Source: Erythrobasidium yunnanense (taxonomy: Eukaryota > Basidiomycota > Cystobasidiomycetes > Erythrobasidiales > Erythrobasidiaceae). Taken from it: a stretch of DNA of 64,000 nt. The notes below the pieces were generated by a model. That model ran no database searches, was not told the DNA's origin, and worked only from the letters and a program-made list of their open reading frames with translations. The translations under genes were made by a program, and so were the position numbers. Positions 1-11,141 of this stretch are shown piece after piece. How positions within the stretch are numbered: the first letter of the stretch is position 1; every line of letters begins with the position of its first letter. Where the stretch lies: the NCBI GenBank assembly GCA_001600175.1, contig BCJC01000008.1, positions 64,781 through 128,780 of the forward strand, read 5' to 3'.

Positions 1-497
1 GTACGCGCTGGGTCCGCCGATCCCAGCTCGCAGCAGAGCCTACTGAGCGCGTCTCAGTAATGGATGGCGGCGCACCCTTATTCAGCAACGACATCAAGCT
101 CGCTTCTACATCCTGGCATCCCGCGGACAATCAGCACACATACTACGGGGACCAGCATGAATTCCACGTCTACGAGCCAAGTGCAGAAGAGCTCGAAGCG
201 CGTCGGAAGCGCTTGAATCTTGATTTACCACTGAGTAAGCACTTTGATGGGAGTGCAGAGATCAGGAATAGAGGTGCGGGCTTCATTCAATTGAGTGCGG
301 ATGAAGAGGAGAGGAAGAAACAGATGGAGGAGCTCAAGATGGAGAGAGAAGAGACGGAACGAAAAAGGGAACAAGTCAGTAAAGAAGGTGGAGCGAAGGA
401 TAAGAGGGAGAAGGAACTGGAAGAAAGAAGGAAGTTGATAGAGGAGAAGAAACAGAAGATCTTGGAGAGGAGGAAAGCAGCAGCGGCTCAGCAGTAA
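1..497 (+). CDS. CCDC174-like (DUF4078) protein, C-terminal part
   Basis: The reading frame is open from the left edge of the window, so the 5' part of the gene lies outside. The visible 160-odd residues contain GAGFIQLSADEEERKKQMEE, which matches the DUF4078 core of coiled-coil domain protein 174 (glycine-rich entry, aromatic/hydrophobic pair, DEEER, MEEL, then ETE). A highly charged Lys/Glu/Arg helix follows to the stop, predicted coiled coil. In animals CCDC174 is nuclear and associated with the exon-junction complex; the fungal role is not established. A methionine at base 60 is in frame but is probably internal, because the frame upstream of it is open and the family is longer. Family call is fairly firm, function is inference. 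Confidence 0.7.
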   Translation, partial: TRWVRRSQLAAEPTERVSVMDGGAPLFSNDIKLASTSWHPADNQHTYYGDQHEFHVYEPSAEELEARRKRLNLDLPLSKHFDGSAEIRNRGAGFIQLSADEEERKKQMEELKMEREETERKREQVSKEGGAKDKREKELEERRKLIEEKKQKILERRKAAAAQQ

Positions 498-668
498 TCC
501 GTCAGTGATAGTAGAGCAGAAGCACGAGCTGATCAGCAAGAACGCAGTATCTGTAGCATCCCATCAGTGCCTGGTCCGAAATTATCGTTGTACCAGTTTC
601 CTGCCCAATCGTTCTATGCTACATAACACATACATACTACACCAAGCTCAATAGAGTATATGAGCATA

Positions 669-1544
669 TTACCATCCAAGCTTTCCTACTTCCTGCATGT
701 TCTGTTCCGTTTCCCTCAATTCTCCTTTTCTGGCCGAGCTTCCGGCTCTGATAGGTGCAGAGGGCGATACGCTCCCTACTAGCTCACTCACACTTCTCGC
801 ATAGATGACTCTAGGCTGCGACATGCTGGGTCGCACTTGCTCATTCGCATGTGAAGGCATTCCTCGATTTGACGATGTTCGAGGAGGAGTAGCGAATCCA
901 TTCAATCGACTTCTGGTGATACGTGGTGGGAGGTGAGTCAGGTTGTCTTGAGAAGCTTGAGCAGGCCGTGAGTGCAAAAGAGGAAGCGTAGCTGGAGCAG
1001 CTGCTGAGGAGAGTAAAGGACGGCTGTCGATGTAGGTCGAAGGTGAGGTTGGAGTGAGTGGGGAATAGACCGCTGAGGGAGATAGAGGTGTGCGGATAGT
1101 AAGGGTCGGCGAAGTTGGCGATAGGAGCGGTTCTGCAACAGGTTTGCACAGAACGTGCGTTAGTCAACGAAGACTAAGTAGTGGCTTTTCTAACACTTAC
1201 GGAAACCATTGTTCTGAGAGTTGTTAGAAGCTGCAAAAACTTGCTTCATAGATGGATTTCCAGCATGAACGCCAGCAGCCGCGACTGGCTTCGCGGCAAA
1301 GTTGGAATAAACAGGCGAGGCGAAGGTAGGTGATGTTGAAGCAATACGAGCTTTCTCTTCATCTTCAATCTGTTTCGCTTTCTTCTTTCGTGAAATGAGG
1401 ATGCATTCCCAGATGTGCGTGCTGGAGTGGATCTCAGCTTTGCTTTGAAGAAGAGAGAGAATGTAGGACGTACGCTACTGCCGCAGCAACGACGATGCCT
1501 CCTACTGCCATACATACGACAAGAGCTATCTGTCCAGGCTGCAT
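669..1544 (-). CDS. Small single-pass membrane protein A, paralogue of the protein at 10209-10807
   Basis: Three exons read on the minus strand: 1544-1474, 1421-1201 and 1132-669, giving 251 residues. Introns have GTACGT..CAG and GTAAGT..CAG ends and join in frame. Residues 5-24 form one hydrophobic span directly at the N terminus (IALVVCMAVGGIVVAAAVA), with no cleavable signal. It is followed by THIWEC and a basic cluster RKKKAK, so the tail should be cytosolic by the positive-inside rule. The tail is Ser/Pro/Thr-rich and without a known domain. The first intron splits codon 24 in phase 2, exactly as in the gene at 10209. Cys30 next to the membrane could be S-acylated (inference). The gene is transcribed away from the ABC transporter at 2444. 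I do not recognise the family. Confidence 0.6.
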
Positions 1545-1780
1545 TGTTTTGGATTTGTGTAGGATTAGCGAGGGTGGAATAGAAGGAGAAAGTAAGAGAG
1601 ATAGGAAGAGAAGAGAAGGAGAATAGTGAGTTCAGCATAGTGAGCGAGCGAGCTTCAGCGACACAAAAGCTAGGTCGTCGTGAAAAGCTGGCGTTCTTGG
1701 TCGGCTGGGTTCCGAAGAGATACAAATTTGGCTTTGTCTTTTGTCGCAGGACAAGTGCGATTGAATAGCTGATCGTACGC

Positions 1781-1804
1781 TGTACATTGTTAGTGTACAT
1801 TGTT
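1781..1804. repeat. 11-bp tandem direct repeat in the divergent promoter region
   Basis: TGTACATTGTT occurs twice with 2 bases between the copies (13-base period). It lies about 240 bases upstream of small membrane protein A and about 640 upstream of the PDR transporter. Such spacing fits a site for a dimeric or tandem-binding regulator, but no factor is recognised. Confidence 0.5.
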
Positions 1805-2016
1805 CGGGCGTTTCTGGCTAGAGCTCTCGACAGGGAGCTTCGTGGTTGTCGTGAGAGCGACAGGACTGGGATGACCCTTGACACTTTTTTGACCAGACTA
1901 TGTAATGTGTAGTAAGATGCAGTAGCTAGTAATTCCAGCTCGAGTTGGTCGGAAGCCATGAAGGACAAGAAGAAGTGATTGTGCCTGAGCTGTCATTTGA
2001 TCGTAGCTGATCGAGC

Positions 2017-2023
2017 TGACTAA
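2017..2023 (+). promoter_or_regulatory. Possible Yap1-type response element
   Basis: TGACTAA fits the TKACTAA class of sites bound by fungal Yap/AP-1 bZIP factors, which are known to induce PDR-type efflux pumps under oxidative or drug stress. It lies about 420 bases upstream of the transporter start. A heptamer is expected by chance often, so this is only a candidate. The rest of the 1545-2443 interval holds a GTTT tetranucleotide run near 2047-2066 and no convincing gene. Confidence 0.25.
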
Positions 2024-2443
2024 TAATTAGAATCCTTCTCTCTTCCGTTGTTTGTTTGTTTGTTTGAGTTTGAGTTGAGTCCAGTCGAGATGGCAACTAC
2101 GAAGCAGGATCAGTGCATACTTGTTCCTCTCTTCCTTCCTCTGCTCTCCTCGATCCTCCTCGATTCTGAAGATTCGATAACCCCGTCTAATACCCGCCAA
2201 GCCAAGATATACAAACTCCGACGTCACTGCTTCTCACTCACTCATCACTCTTTCACTCACTGCTCACTCCGAGCGCTATCTCCGTCGCCGAGTGCTTGCT
2301 CAGTCACTCTCCTCACCTGGAATTGGCGCATCTCAGCCAGCTTGCTCGGAGTTCGCAAATTACGCAATTGGCTTCAACTCTGTTCAACTCGTTCTTCTTC
2401 TTCCTAGCAACAACAAATCCTTTAGAGACTTGAGTAGTCCAGC

Positions 2444-5400
2444 ATGGCTGCTGCGACGATCAACATGTACCCAGTGGGGGAGGACATGGCCAACAACAAC
2501 AATCATCTGGCACCCTCCTCATCACAGTCTTCCAACGACAGAGAGCCCGTCTCTTCCGACGCAGTAACACTCGCTCCAAGCACTCCGAATGACGACCTCG
2601 ATGGGGATGGTCGCAACAAGATTGGAAAATCCACAATCCCCGTACCTGTCCAAAGACCAGGCGCAGGCAAGGATGGACACTTGCAACGACAAGCTACGGA
2701 GTACATGACTGCAGAAGATATTGGAGAACTCCAACGCCAACTCTCAAGACACATCTCGCGCACCTCCACTGCTCACACAAACTACGGCAGCGAGATCAAC
2801 CCCGAGAGCGAGTCTTTCGAATTGGAACCCTTCTTAAGATCCATCTTCAGAAAGGGGAACGAATCTGGATTACAGCGACGAGAAACGAATGTCGTTTTTG
2901 AAAACTTATGCGTCGAGGGAATAGGAAGCGGAGTGACGTTCGGAGACACAGTAGGGAGTATCTTCCTGAAGCCTGTGGAGATGCTCAAGAACATCCGTCG
3001 GAAACAAGTAAAACACATCTTACAAGGTTTCTCGGGCACAGTCGAGCCAGGCGAGATGCTTCTAGTATTAGGAAGACCAGGAGCAGGATGTTCTTCTTTC
3101 TTGAAGACATTAGCGAATAATACGAATTCCTTCAGTGCTGTAACCGGCGAGAGATCGTATTCGGGAATAAGCGCGAAAGAGATGGCGAAACACTTTGCGG
3201 GAGACGTGGCGTACCTCCCAGAAGATGATATTCACCTACCGGTACTCACGGTGGACCAGACGCTAGAGTTTGCAGCTGCGTCTAGAGCTCCCGCCAAACA
3301 GTCGAGATTGGAGACGAGAGAGGAATACGTAAAGACGCTTAAAGCCGTCATGCTCGCCATCTTTGGTCTCAGACATACAGTAGACACGAAAGTCGGAGGA
3401 GAGTGAGTCGCCTTCCTTCCTCTATGCTACTCTCGAACGGCTGCTGACGAAGCACTCATTGTTTCCCAGCTACGTCCGCGGTATTTCTGGCGGACAACGC
3501 AAGCGCGTCTCCATTGCGGAGCTCATAATGACGCGTGCCAAAGTAGCGTGCCACGACAACTCGACTCGTGGTCTTGACGCTTCCACCTCCTTAGAATACG
3601 TGCAATCGCTACGCGTAGTCGCGGACATCGCAAGAGTGACGACTGTCGTTTCTATCTATCAAGCTGCAGAGAGCCTGTATAAATTGTTTGATAAAGTCTG
3701 TCTGATCTATGAAGGACGAATGATCTATTATGGACCGAGACAGCAGGCTAGCGAATACTTCCACTCGCTAGGATACGAGCCTCAGCCGAGACAGACTACG
3801 TACGTTACGTTTCCGTCCCATCCTTTCCCGCCTTACTTTAGCTGATGACCGGACTTGATTGTGCAGACCCGACTTCTTATGCAGTATCACGGATCCCAAC
3901 GCGCGAGTAGAGACCGAGAACTTCTCCGGCTATCGACCAAAGACGTCCTCCGAGTTCGCACAAGCCTTCCTCGACTCCCGGATCGGCAAAGAGAATCTCC
4001 ACCAAGTGTCTTTGGCAAAAGAGCATTTCACGCCTGAGGGCGTACAGAACTATCGTGAAAGCGCTAAAAAAGAAGTAGTAACGGGCGCTATTGGGGGAAG
4101 TAAGAAGAAACATAATGATGTGGGAGATATTACGAGGAAGGATTATGCTGCGGAGAATGGAGAGAAGGCAGATAAGAAAGCGGGAAAGAGTAGGAATCAG
4201 GCGAGCCCTTATGTCATTTCATATTGGCAACAAACGAAGTTGTGCATCAAGAGAAGAGTCCAGCTCGCCCTTGGTGATAAACCATCCCTTTTCATTCCTA
4301 TCATCGTCTCGATTATCAATGTGAGCCATATCCAACAGAAAGACATAGTAATGACTGAATTCACGATTTTCTCAGGCCATCATCATCGGGAGCACCTTCT
4401 TCAGAATCCCAGACAGTACAATCGGTTTCTTCTCAAGAGGAGGTGTTATTTTCTTCGCCATTCTATTCGTGCGTACTCTCCTGCCCTCTCTTTCTAATCT
4501 TCACTAATCCCTGACATCCATTTAGAACGCCTTCCAAGCAATGGCCGAGATTCCATCCGCATACACTCAACGTCCCGTCATTGTCCGCCAAAGAAGATAT
4601 GCCATGGTCCATCCGTCATGCGATGCTCTCGCTCAAGTATTGGTCGACTTCCCAGTCAAATTCGTCGTCATTGCCGTCTTCGATGTCATTCTTTGTGGGT
4701 TGCCTGCCTTTCTATAGGGACACGGAGGTCGTGTGCTGATCTGATGTGATGGAAAATAAAGACTTCTTTACGAACTTGTCGACGAGACTGGCTTCGCAAT
4801 TCTGGGTCTTCTTCCTGTTCACTTACGTCGTAACTTTGGCCAGTAAGCTCTATTCCTCACGTATCTCTTCTTTCACATACTGACTCTCTGTCTCGCTTAT
4901 CAGTGATAGCGTTCTTCCGCGCCCTGGCAGCCGTCACTCGCGCCGAATCTACCGCAACGCTCTTTGCAGGTCTTGGAATCCTCGTATTCGTGATTTACGC
5001 TGGATATGCGATTCCTAGACCCTCAATGAAAGTCTGGTTCAGATGGCTCTCTTACGCTCATCCGATTTCCTTCGGCTTCGAGGCTATGTTGACGTGAGTC
5101 TAGGCACCTTACGGTGCTATGCAAGGGATGCTGACAATCGAGATCATTCGTCATAGCAACGAGTTCCGAGCGTATACAGAGACGCCTTGTGCCAACCTGG
5201 TACCGACCAACGCACCGTCCGTCGCAAACCAGGTCTGCGCCATCGCTGGTTCCGTACCGGGTAGCGCTACCGTCAATGCCAATGACTACCTCGCCATCAA
5301 TAACGGCTACTACTACTCCAATACATGGCGCAACTTGGGCATCGTTCTCGCATTCTGGATCTTCTTCCTCTTCGTACAGCTCGTAGCTACTGAGTTTCAG

Positions 5401-8400
5401 GAAGACGTAGCGGAACGCCCAGCAGTGATTGTGTACAAGCGCGGTAAAGCACCTAAAGAAGTTCAGGAACTCATGAATGCATCAGGCGGAAACGATTCCG
5501 AGAAGAATGTAGCCAAAGATGCTGGACAACTTGTTGGAGAGAACAGAACGAACGCAAACGAACAGGAAGAAGCGGCAAACAAACTCGAGTCGGCATCGGA
5601 TGTCTTTTTGTTTAAGAACGTCTGCTATGATGTGCCCACCAAAGATGGGATGACGAGATTGCTCAATAACGTCAATGGATATGTAGCCCCTGGTAAACTT
5701 ACTGCGCTTATGGGAGAGAGTGGTAAGTTGCACTACATCCATTGCGGAGACAAGCCTTGACAAGTCTCTCAACAGGTGCTGGTAAGACTACGCTGCTAAA
5801 CGTTCTCGCTCAACGAGTCACTACTGGTGTCGTCACTGGTGATATGCTTGTTAACGGTCGACCTCTCCCTACCTCTTTCCAGAGACAGACTGGATACTGT
5901 CAGCAGCAAGATGGTGAGCATAAGCCTGCTTTTCCTTGACTCGCATCGACTGACCGGATACTCTCTCTCAGTTCACATGGCCACTCAGACAGTCAGAGAA
6001 GCTCTCGTAAGCTTACCCTCCCAGATTGCTCGCTGAAGCTATGCTGATGCAGCTATTGTATAGGAATTCTCCGCTCTACTTCGGCAACCCTCTACCACGC
6101 CTAAAGCCGAAAAGATCGCCTACGTCGATACGGTCATCAAGATGCTCGAGATGGAGTCTTTCCAACACGCTCTTGTCGGTGAAGTCGGAGAAGGTCTGAA
6201 TGTTGAACAACGCAAACGTCTTACTATTGGTGTCGAGCTGGCTGCGAAGCCTGCTCTACTGCTCTTCGCCGATGAACCTACTTCCGGTAAGCAGACTGTC
6301 ATAGCCGTTCAAATGCGCCTAATCATCCCGTCTCTTCTCTTCTATCAGGTCTCGATTCGCAAAGTGCCTGGTCTATTGTCCAGTTCCTTCGCAAGCTCGC
6401 AGATCACGGTCAAGCTATTCTGTGCACTATTCATCAGCCTTCGAGCGAGCTTTTCCAAGTCTTCGATCGACTACTTCTGCTAAAGAAGGGAGGCAAGACA
6501 GCCTACTTCGGCGACATCGGCAAGAACTCCGAGACGCTTATCAAGTACTTCGAAAGACAAAGTGGCAAGAAGTGTGGGGAACAAGATAACCCCGCTGAGT
6601 ATATCCTCGAGTGCGTTGGCGCTGGTGCTACTGCAAAAGTATCGGAAGACTGGGGCCAGCTCTGGCAAGAGTCGGACGAACGTAAAGAAAGCGATAGATA
6701 TGTTGCGAAACTCGAGTCGGACTACAAGGGCAAGAAGTCACAGGCAGACGAAGCGCCTGATGCTGGAAGATCCTACGCTGCACCTATCATGACTCAGTTG
6801 AGAGTCGTTACGCACCGTGCCTTCCAGAACTACTGGAGAGATCCGACTTACGTCTTTGGCAAACTGGCATTAAACATCTTCGGTAAGTTGAAGACAGCCA
6901 AATTGTTTCCGACGCATACATCTGACTGGTCTATACCTTAGCCGGTCTCTTCATCGGGTTCTCTTTCGTATGCATGCCTTTGAGGAGATGCAAAGGCTCT
7001 TGCTGACAGCAGATTGTTTCACAGTGGATGGCGCCTAACAATCAGCAGGGTCTCCAAGTATAGTGAGTCTAGCACTCCGCTGGCGCCCTGTGCTATGCTA
7101 ATTTTACACTATAGTCTCTTCTCCGTCTTCATGGCTATCGTATTGGCAGGTTCGCTCGCCCAACAGATTCAACCGAAATTCATCGCGCTCCGCGCGCTGT
7201 ACGAGGTCCGAGAGCGACCCAGCAGAATGTACAACTGGGGAGTACAAACGTTCGTATCGGTTCTAGTTGAAATTCCCTGGAATATCTTCGCTGGAAGTCT
7301 ATTCTTCTTCTGCTGGTACTGGACGGTCGGAAATCAAAGTGAAATCGACTCGTCTCCAAGAATCGCAAGGCACTACTAACGCGTCTATGTGCAGATGGCG
7401 AACGAGCTATCTATGGCTATCTCACATACGCAATTGCCTTTGAGCTGTACTGGCAGACCTTCGCACAAGCTGTAGCAGCCTTCTCGCCTAATGGCATGAT
7501 TGCTAGTAGTAAGTGTTCCTTTCTGCTGCTGTGGAAGATCACTCTGACGCTTCACTCGACAGTCATCTTCTCGTTCCTGTTCTCATTTGTCATTGTCTTC
7601 AACGGTGTTCTGCAGCCGCCCAGGTATGTCGGAGGTCAATAATCAAGGACCATAAGCTGAAGATTTTCATCAGCCTGCTACCCTACTTCTGGCGCTCATG
7701 GTAAGCGCTGACCTTGCAGGCATGCAGAAATATCGCTGATTATGATTTGTGCAGGATGTTCCCTCTTACGCCTTTCCGTTACCTTGTTGGCGGTCTACTG
7801 GCCAACTCTCTCGGAGGCGTCCAACTCACCTGCACCGATCAGCAAATCCAGTTCCTCAATCCGCCAGCTGGAGTTGGGACGTGCCAAGACTACCTGGGCG
7901 AATATGTTGCGTCTGCTACCGGCTTCCTCACTAATCCCAACGCTGTCGGACAACAATGCGGGTAAGCCTTGGCCTCAAAGCACATCGAGAAGCTCGAGCT
8001 GATATTCTGCCAGATACTGCCAATACGGCACCGGTGATGAATACCTGCAGACAGTACAAGCATCCTACAGCGACAGATGGAGAAACTTTGGCGTATGTCT
8101 CGTTACCATCTCGACGTAGATCTTTGCTGACTCTACTTTTTGCTACACTTCAGATTCTCTGGATCTACATTTTCTGTACGTGCAAAGGATATATAACTGG
8201 TGAAGATTATCCATACTGACGGATGTACGTGCAGTCAACTTGTTCGTCGTTTTCGCCATGACATGGGCTTTCCGCATCCACGATTGGTCGCGTAAATCCA
8301 AGGCATCAAACCCGAAAGCCGTCAAAGAGGATGAGCCTCAGCAAGTACAGCAAGGCGAGGGCGCTACTGAGAATCAGGCCAACGAGCCAGCTGGTGCAAC

Positions 8401-8488
8401 TGTTGGAGCGCTTCCCCTCATTGGCGCGACAACCGGTCGAAAGGGTGATACCGTAACCTCTGGCAACACCGACAGGCAGGAGACGTAA
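2444..8488 (+). CDS. PDR-type (ABCG) full-size drug-efflux transporter
   Basis: Multi-exon gene with many short introns; the first exon is 2444-3402 and joins at 3470 to give [15 protein letters not shown]. Order is NBD1-TMD1-NBD2-TMD2, as in yeast Pdr5 and Candida Cdr1. NBD1 has the atypical fungal Walker [10 protein letters not shown], signature [14 protein letters not shown] and Walker B-like [13 protein letters not shown], where the usual catalytic Glu is Asn, as expected for the degenerate PDR site. NBD2 has Walker A GESGAGKTT (split by an intron near 5725-5775), signature [14 protein letters not shown] and Walker [15 protein letters not shown]. Membrane segments lie around 4250-5400 and 6780-8280. 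The C-terminal tail after the last helix is Gln/Ala-rich. Expected role is ATP-driven export of hydrophobic drugs or lipid flipping at the plasma membrane. The specific orthologue cannot be named from sequence alone. Confidence 0.93.
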
Positions 8489-10208
8489 AGAGCGTGGCTA
8501 AGGACGTTTACTTTTCTTTCCTTTTCTTCTTCTTTCTTCATTCCCGTTCATATTGATCTAATCATCCGTTCTTCTCGGTTGATTAGATCTATTCGCATAT
8601 AGATTGCACATAGGCAGCTTGTGTACATGATGGTAATGATCACAGATGGCATTTGAAGAATCGTTCATCATAGCTCTTATTCGCAACTTGCCTAAGAATT
8701 GGCTCTCGTCTTTCGGTCGAATACTTTTGCCAGCCGAACCTACGAGAACGCGAGTACGGATATGCGCAAGCGTGGTAGAACTGTACCCTCAGCGCTAAGA
8801 GACTGGCTAGCTGTAGTCCAGAAGATTCAGCTAACGATAGTCGAAAATCCAGAGGGACTTCTACACGATATGACGCGATTTAGGGTAATCCTCTACCGCA
8901 GGCTGTCACCTTCTCTGATGGCATCTGCCAGATCAGGTTATCGACGGGCTGCCCTATTGTTCCCTATCTGATCCTCGTCCTGGCCTCTTTTGTTGAAGAC
9001 GAATTGGGCAGGACACACGGCCGAAAGCACACGTAACAAGACGGTCTGTATCTGGAGCTCCATGTCCATGGCTGTCTTGGATTACGGGCGAAGACTGCCG
9101 TGGAAGAACATGCTGCTGGACTTCTGTCCCAAGTGCTTAAGTCAAGCTTTCTCGACCGAGGGCAGCCGCATTCTGCTGGCAGAAAAGCGACCTGAGGGTG
9201 GTGCTGTGAATTGTGTTGACAGAGCTGAGTCCCTGCTAAGCAACCCTTTCGCGAATCTATCTTCTCTTCAAGCAATCTGCACGAATCTGACCGAAGAAGT
9301 GCCTCACTGCTGAAAGGCTTCACCCGCTTTCCGTTCGGAGTTATTCTTCTTGCGGGTCCAACTCTAATGACAGCTTCAACCGGAAAGCGAGTGAGGTGTC
9401 AATGAGGCTGTGACTGGGGTACCAGCTCTACCGCAAGCGGGCTGGGTGATTGGCATCAAAAGCTAACATTTGTTCATATGACATAGTCGTCAATTGTAAT
9501 TCGGCTTGGTCTGGCGCGCGTCACACCAGTGGGTCTTTAGCTTCCTCTCCTCATTCGCAAGAAGTCGTATCATGGCACAACTTTGCGACCCTTCTACTGC
9601 TCATTACTGGTGACTCCTCCCTACAAGATTTCTCCCGAGAGAATCACACGGAACTGCCTAGAATACACTAATGGACCCGTCACCACCTTAATACCGTCCG
9701 ACGGTAGCAACGTTTCCCACATCAGCGCTTTTCGTTCAGATAGCAGCACGGCGCTTCTTCTTCTCGCCAACGTCGAACGACATACGGTGCTTGTAACAGC
9801 TCTGTATTTGAGCGACTTCGTACAGCCAGATCAGCGACGGGATCTGCAAGCCGGCCCCTCTCATCCGGTACCTAGAAAGATCAACGGGAACGGCACCGAT
9901 AGCTCCACAAACTTATTACACTTCCGCAACGATCAAAGCAAGCCGTTCGTTGAGAAAGCTAGCGAGACCGAACGCTAGTCTGACGCGACAAGCCTATCTT
10001 AGCTTCTCATTCCTTCTTCACAACGGACAAGCCCGTATATCCTCAGCTCTGTGGGCAGTTGGTAGAACAGGGCAGCGAGAAGGGGTCACTCACACCTGGC
10101 GAAACTTTGGCATTCTTGCTTCCTCACCTCTTCCGTCCTTGGTCCTTCATCCATCTTTGGCGTCCTGAACTTTCAGCTCTCATAAATCTTCCCGTCGACA
10201 CTTGAAAG
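8489..10208. other. 1.7-kb stretch with no assignable gene
   Basis: After the transporter stop there is a T-rich likely 3' UTR, then open stretches in several frames (plus strand 8699-8971, 8990-9313 and 9541-9978; minus strand 8964-9323). None begins with a convincing start, shares a domain I recognise, or joins to another by clear splice sites. The frame 9541-9978 has the most protein-like composition, with SDSSTALLLLANVERHTVLV and a stop at 9976-9978. It may be an unrecognised multi-exon gene, a decayed gene or plain intergenic DNA. Confidence 0.35.
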
Positions 10209-10807
10209 ATGGAATGGTACATGATCCTTCTCATTGCTCTTCTGAGTTTCGGAGGCTTGATTTGTGCTGTAGTCATCTGGTACGTACAGGCGCTGGGATA
10301 TCGAAGATATAGACCTCTTCTCTGACATCTCCTTCTCTCTCGCTCCTCAGCTTGCATGCCTTTGAGTGTTCCTACGTACTCAAAGCCCGACGGAACGGCA
10401 CGCAATTCGCAGACGACTTCACCTTCAATCTCAGCGATAGCACGAGCGGGGGTGCTGTTTCGCAGATCGACCTACCTCCCAGCAATTCCGTCGTCGTGCC
10501 CAATGTCCAGTCATTCCGGCACCAACGCGAATACTCAGTACCTACGAGTCCTTCCACTTTCCTCTCGTACTCAGACGGAAGCACGATGTCTCCTTCTACG
10601 ACGTCCTCTTTTCCGTCGCCTACCTTCAGCTCGTATCCGGCCACTCCTCAAGCAGCGCATATGGATCCGTCTCTTTCGAGGAATAGTGGAAGACACGCTT
10701 TCGTAAGCTTTGACAGGCTTAGAGGCAGGAGTAATGATTCGGACGTCCACAAAAAGGATGAAGAGGACTTGGAAGCCAGGACGCATCCTTGCACGACACC
10801 CTTGTGA
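10209..10807 (+). CDS. Small single-pass membrane protein B, paralogue of the protein at 669-1544
   Basis: Two exons, 10209-10279 and 10351-10807, joined by a GTACGT..CAG intron, give 175 residues. The N terminus is a single hydrophobic span (MILLIALLSFGGLICAVVIC) immediately followed by LHAFEC and a basic stretch KARR. GG at residues 15-16, the phase-2 intron in codon 24, His26, an aromatic at 28, and Glu29-Cys30 coincide position by position with protein A. The tail is Ser/Thr/Pro-rich (PTSPSTF, MSPSTTSSFPSPTFSSYP), ending in a charged segment. Likely a type III signal-anchor protein with a cytosolic tail and a juxtamembrane Cys that could be acylated. It lies downstream of, and co-directional with, the PDR transporter. 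Unknown family. Confidence 0.6.
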
Positions 10808-11141
10808 AAGTCGGCTGGTAGGCCCCAGCTCAAAACGGGACATTATAAGCTCAAAAGACAGGATAGAAGAATTTTAGATGTATCAGATATACGCTGTAAT
10901 AGTACGTTCCTCCCAGCGATAGAATCGATCTGTATACTAGGCCTGCTAGATTTGCGAATAGATTGTTTATACTCTCGCGTGAGATAGATCAAAGACCGCT
11001 GCTTTTTGTGCAGTAGATTGAGAACCCGTCTAGATTGCGTATACTGAGAATCCAATCTCACCTATGCTAGAGTTACAGTAAAAGCACACGAGAAGGACGA
11101 TAATTGCTGACTCGCAAGAGAAGGGAAGACCAGCGAAGGTT

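Noticed and set aside
225-539. Minus-strand open frame over the CCDC174-like gene
   Set aside because: It mirrors the Lys/Glu-rich coding strand as a Leu/Phe/Ser-rich shadow and has no recognisable features.
2046-2068. GTTT tetranucleotide run as a possible regulatory or mobile-element feature
   Set aside because: A short microsatellite of about five units is common in promoters; there are no flanking duplications or element ends.
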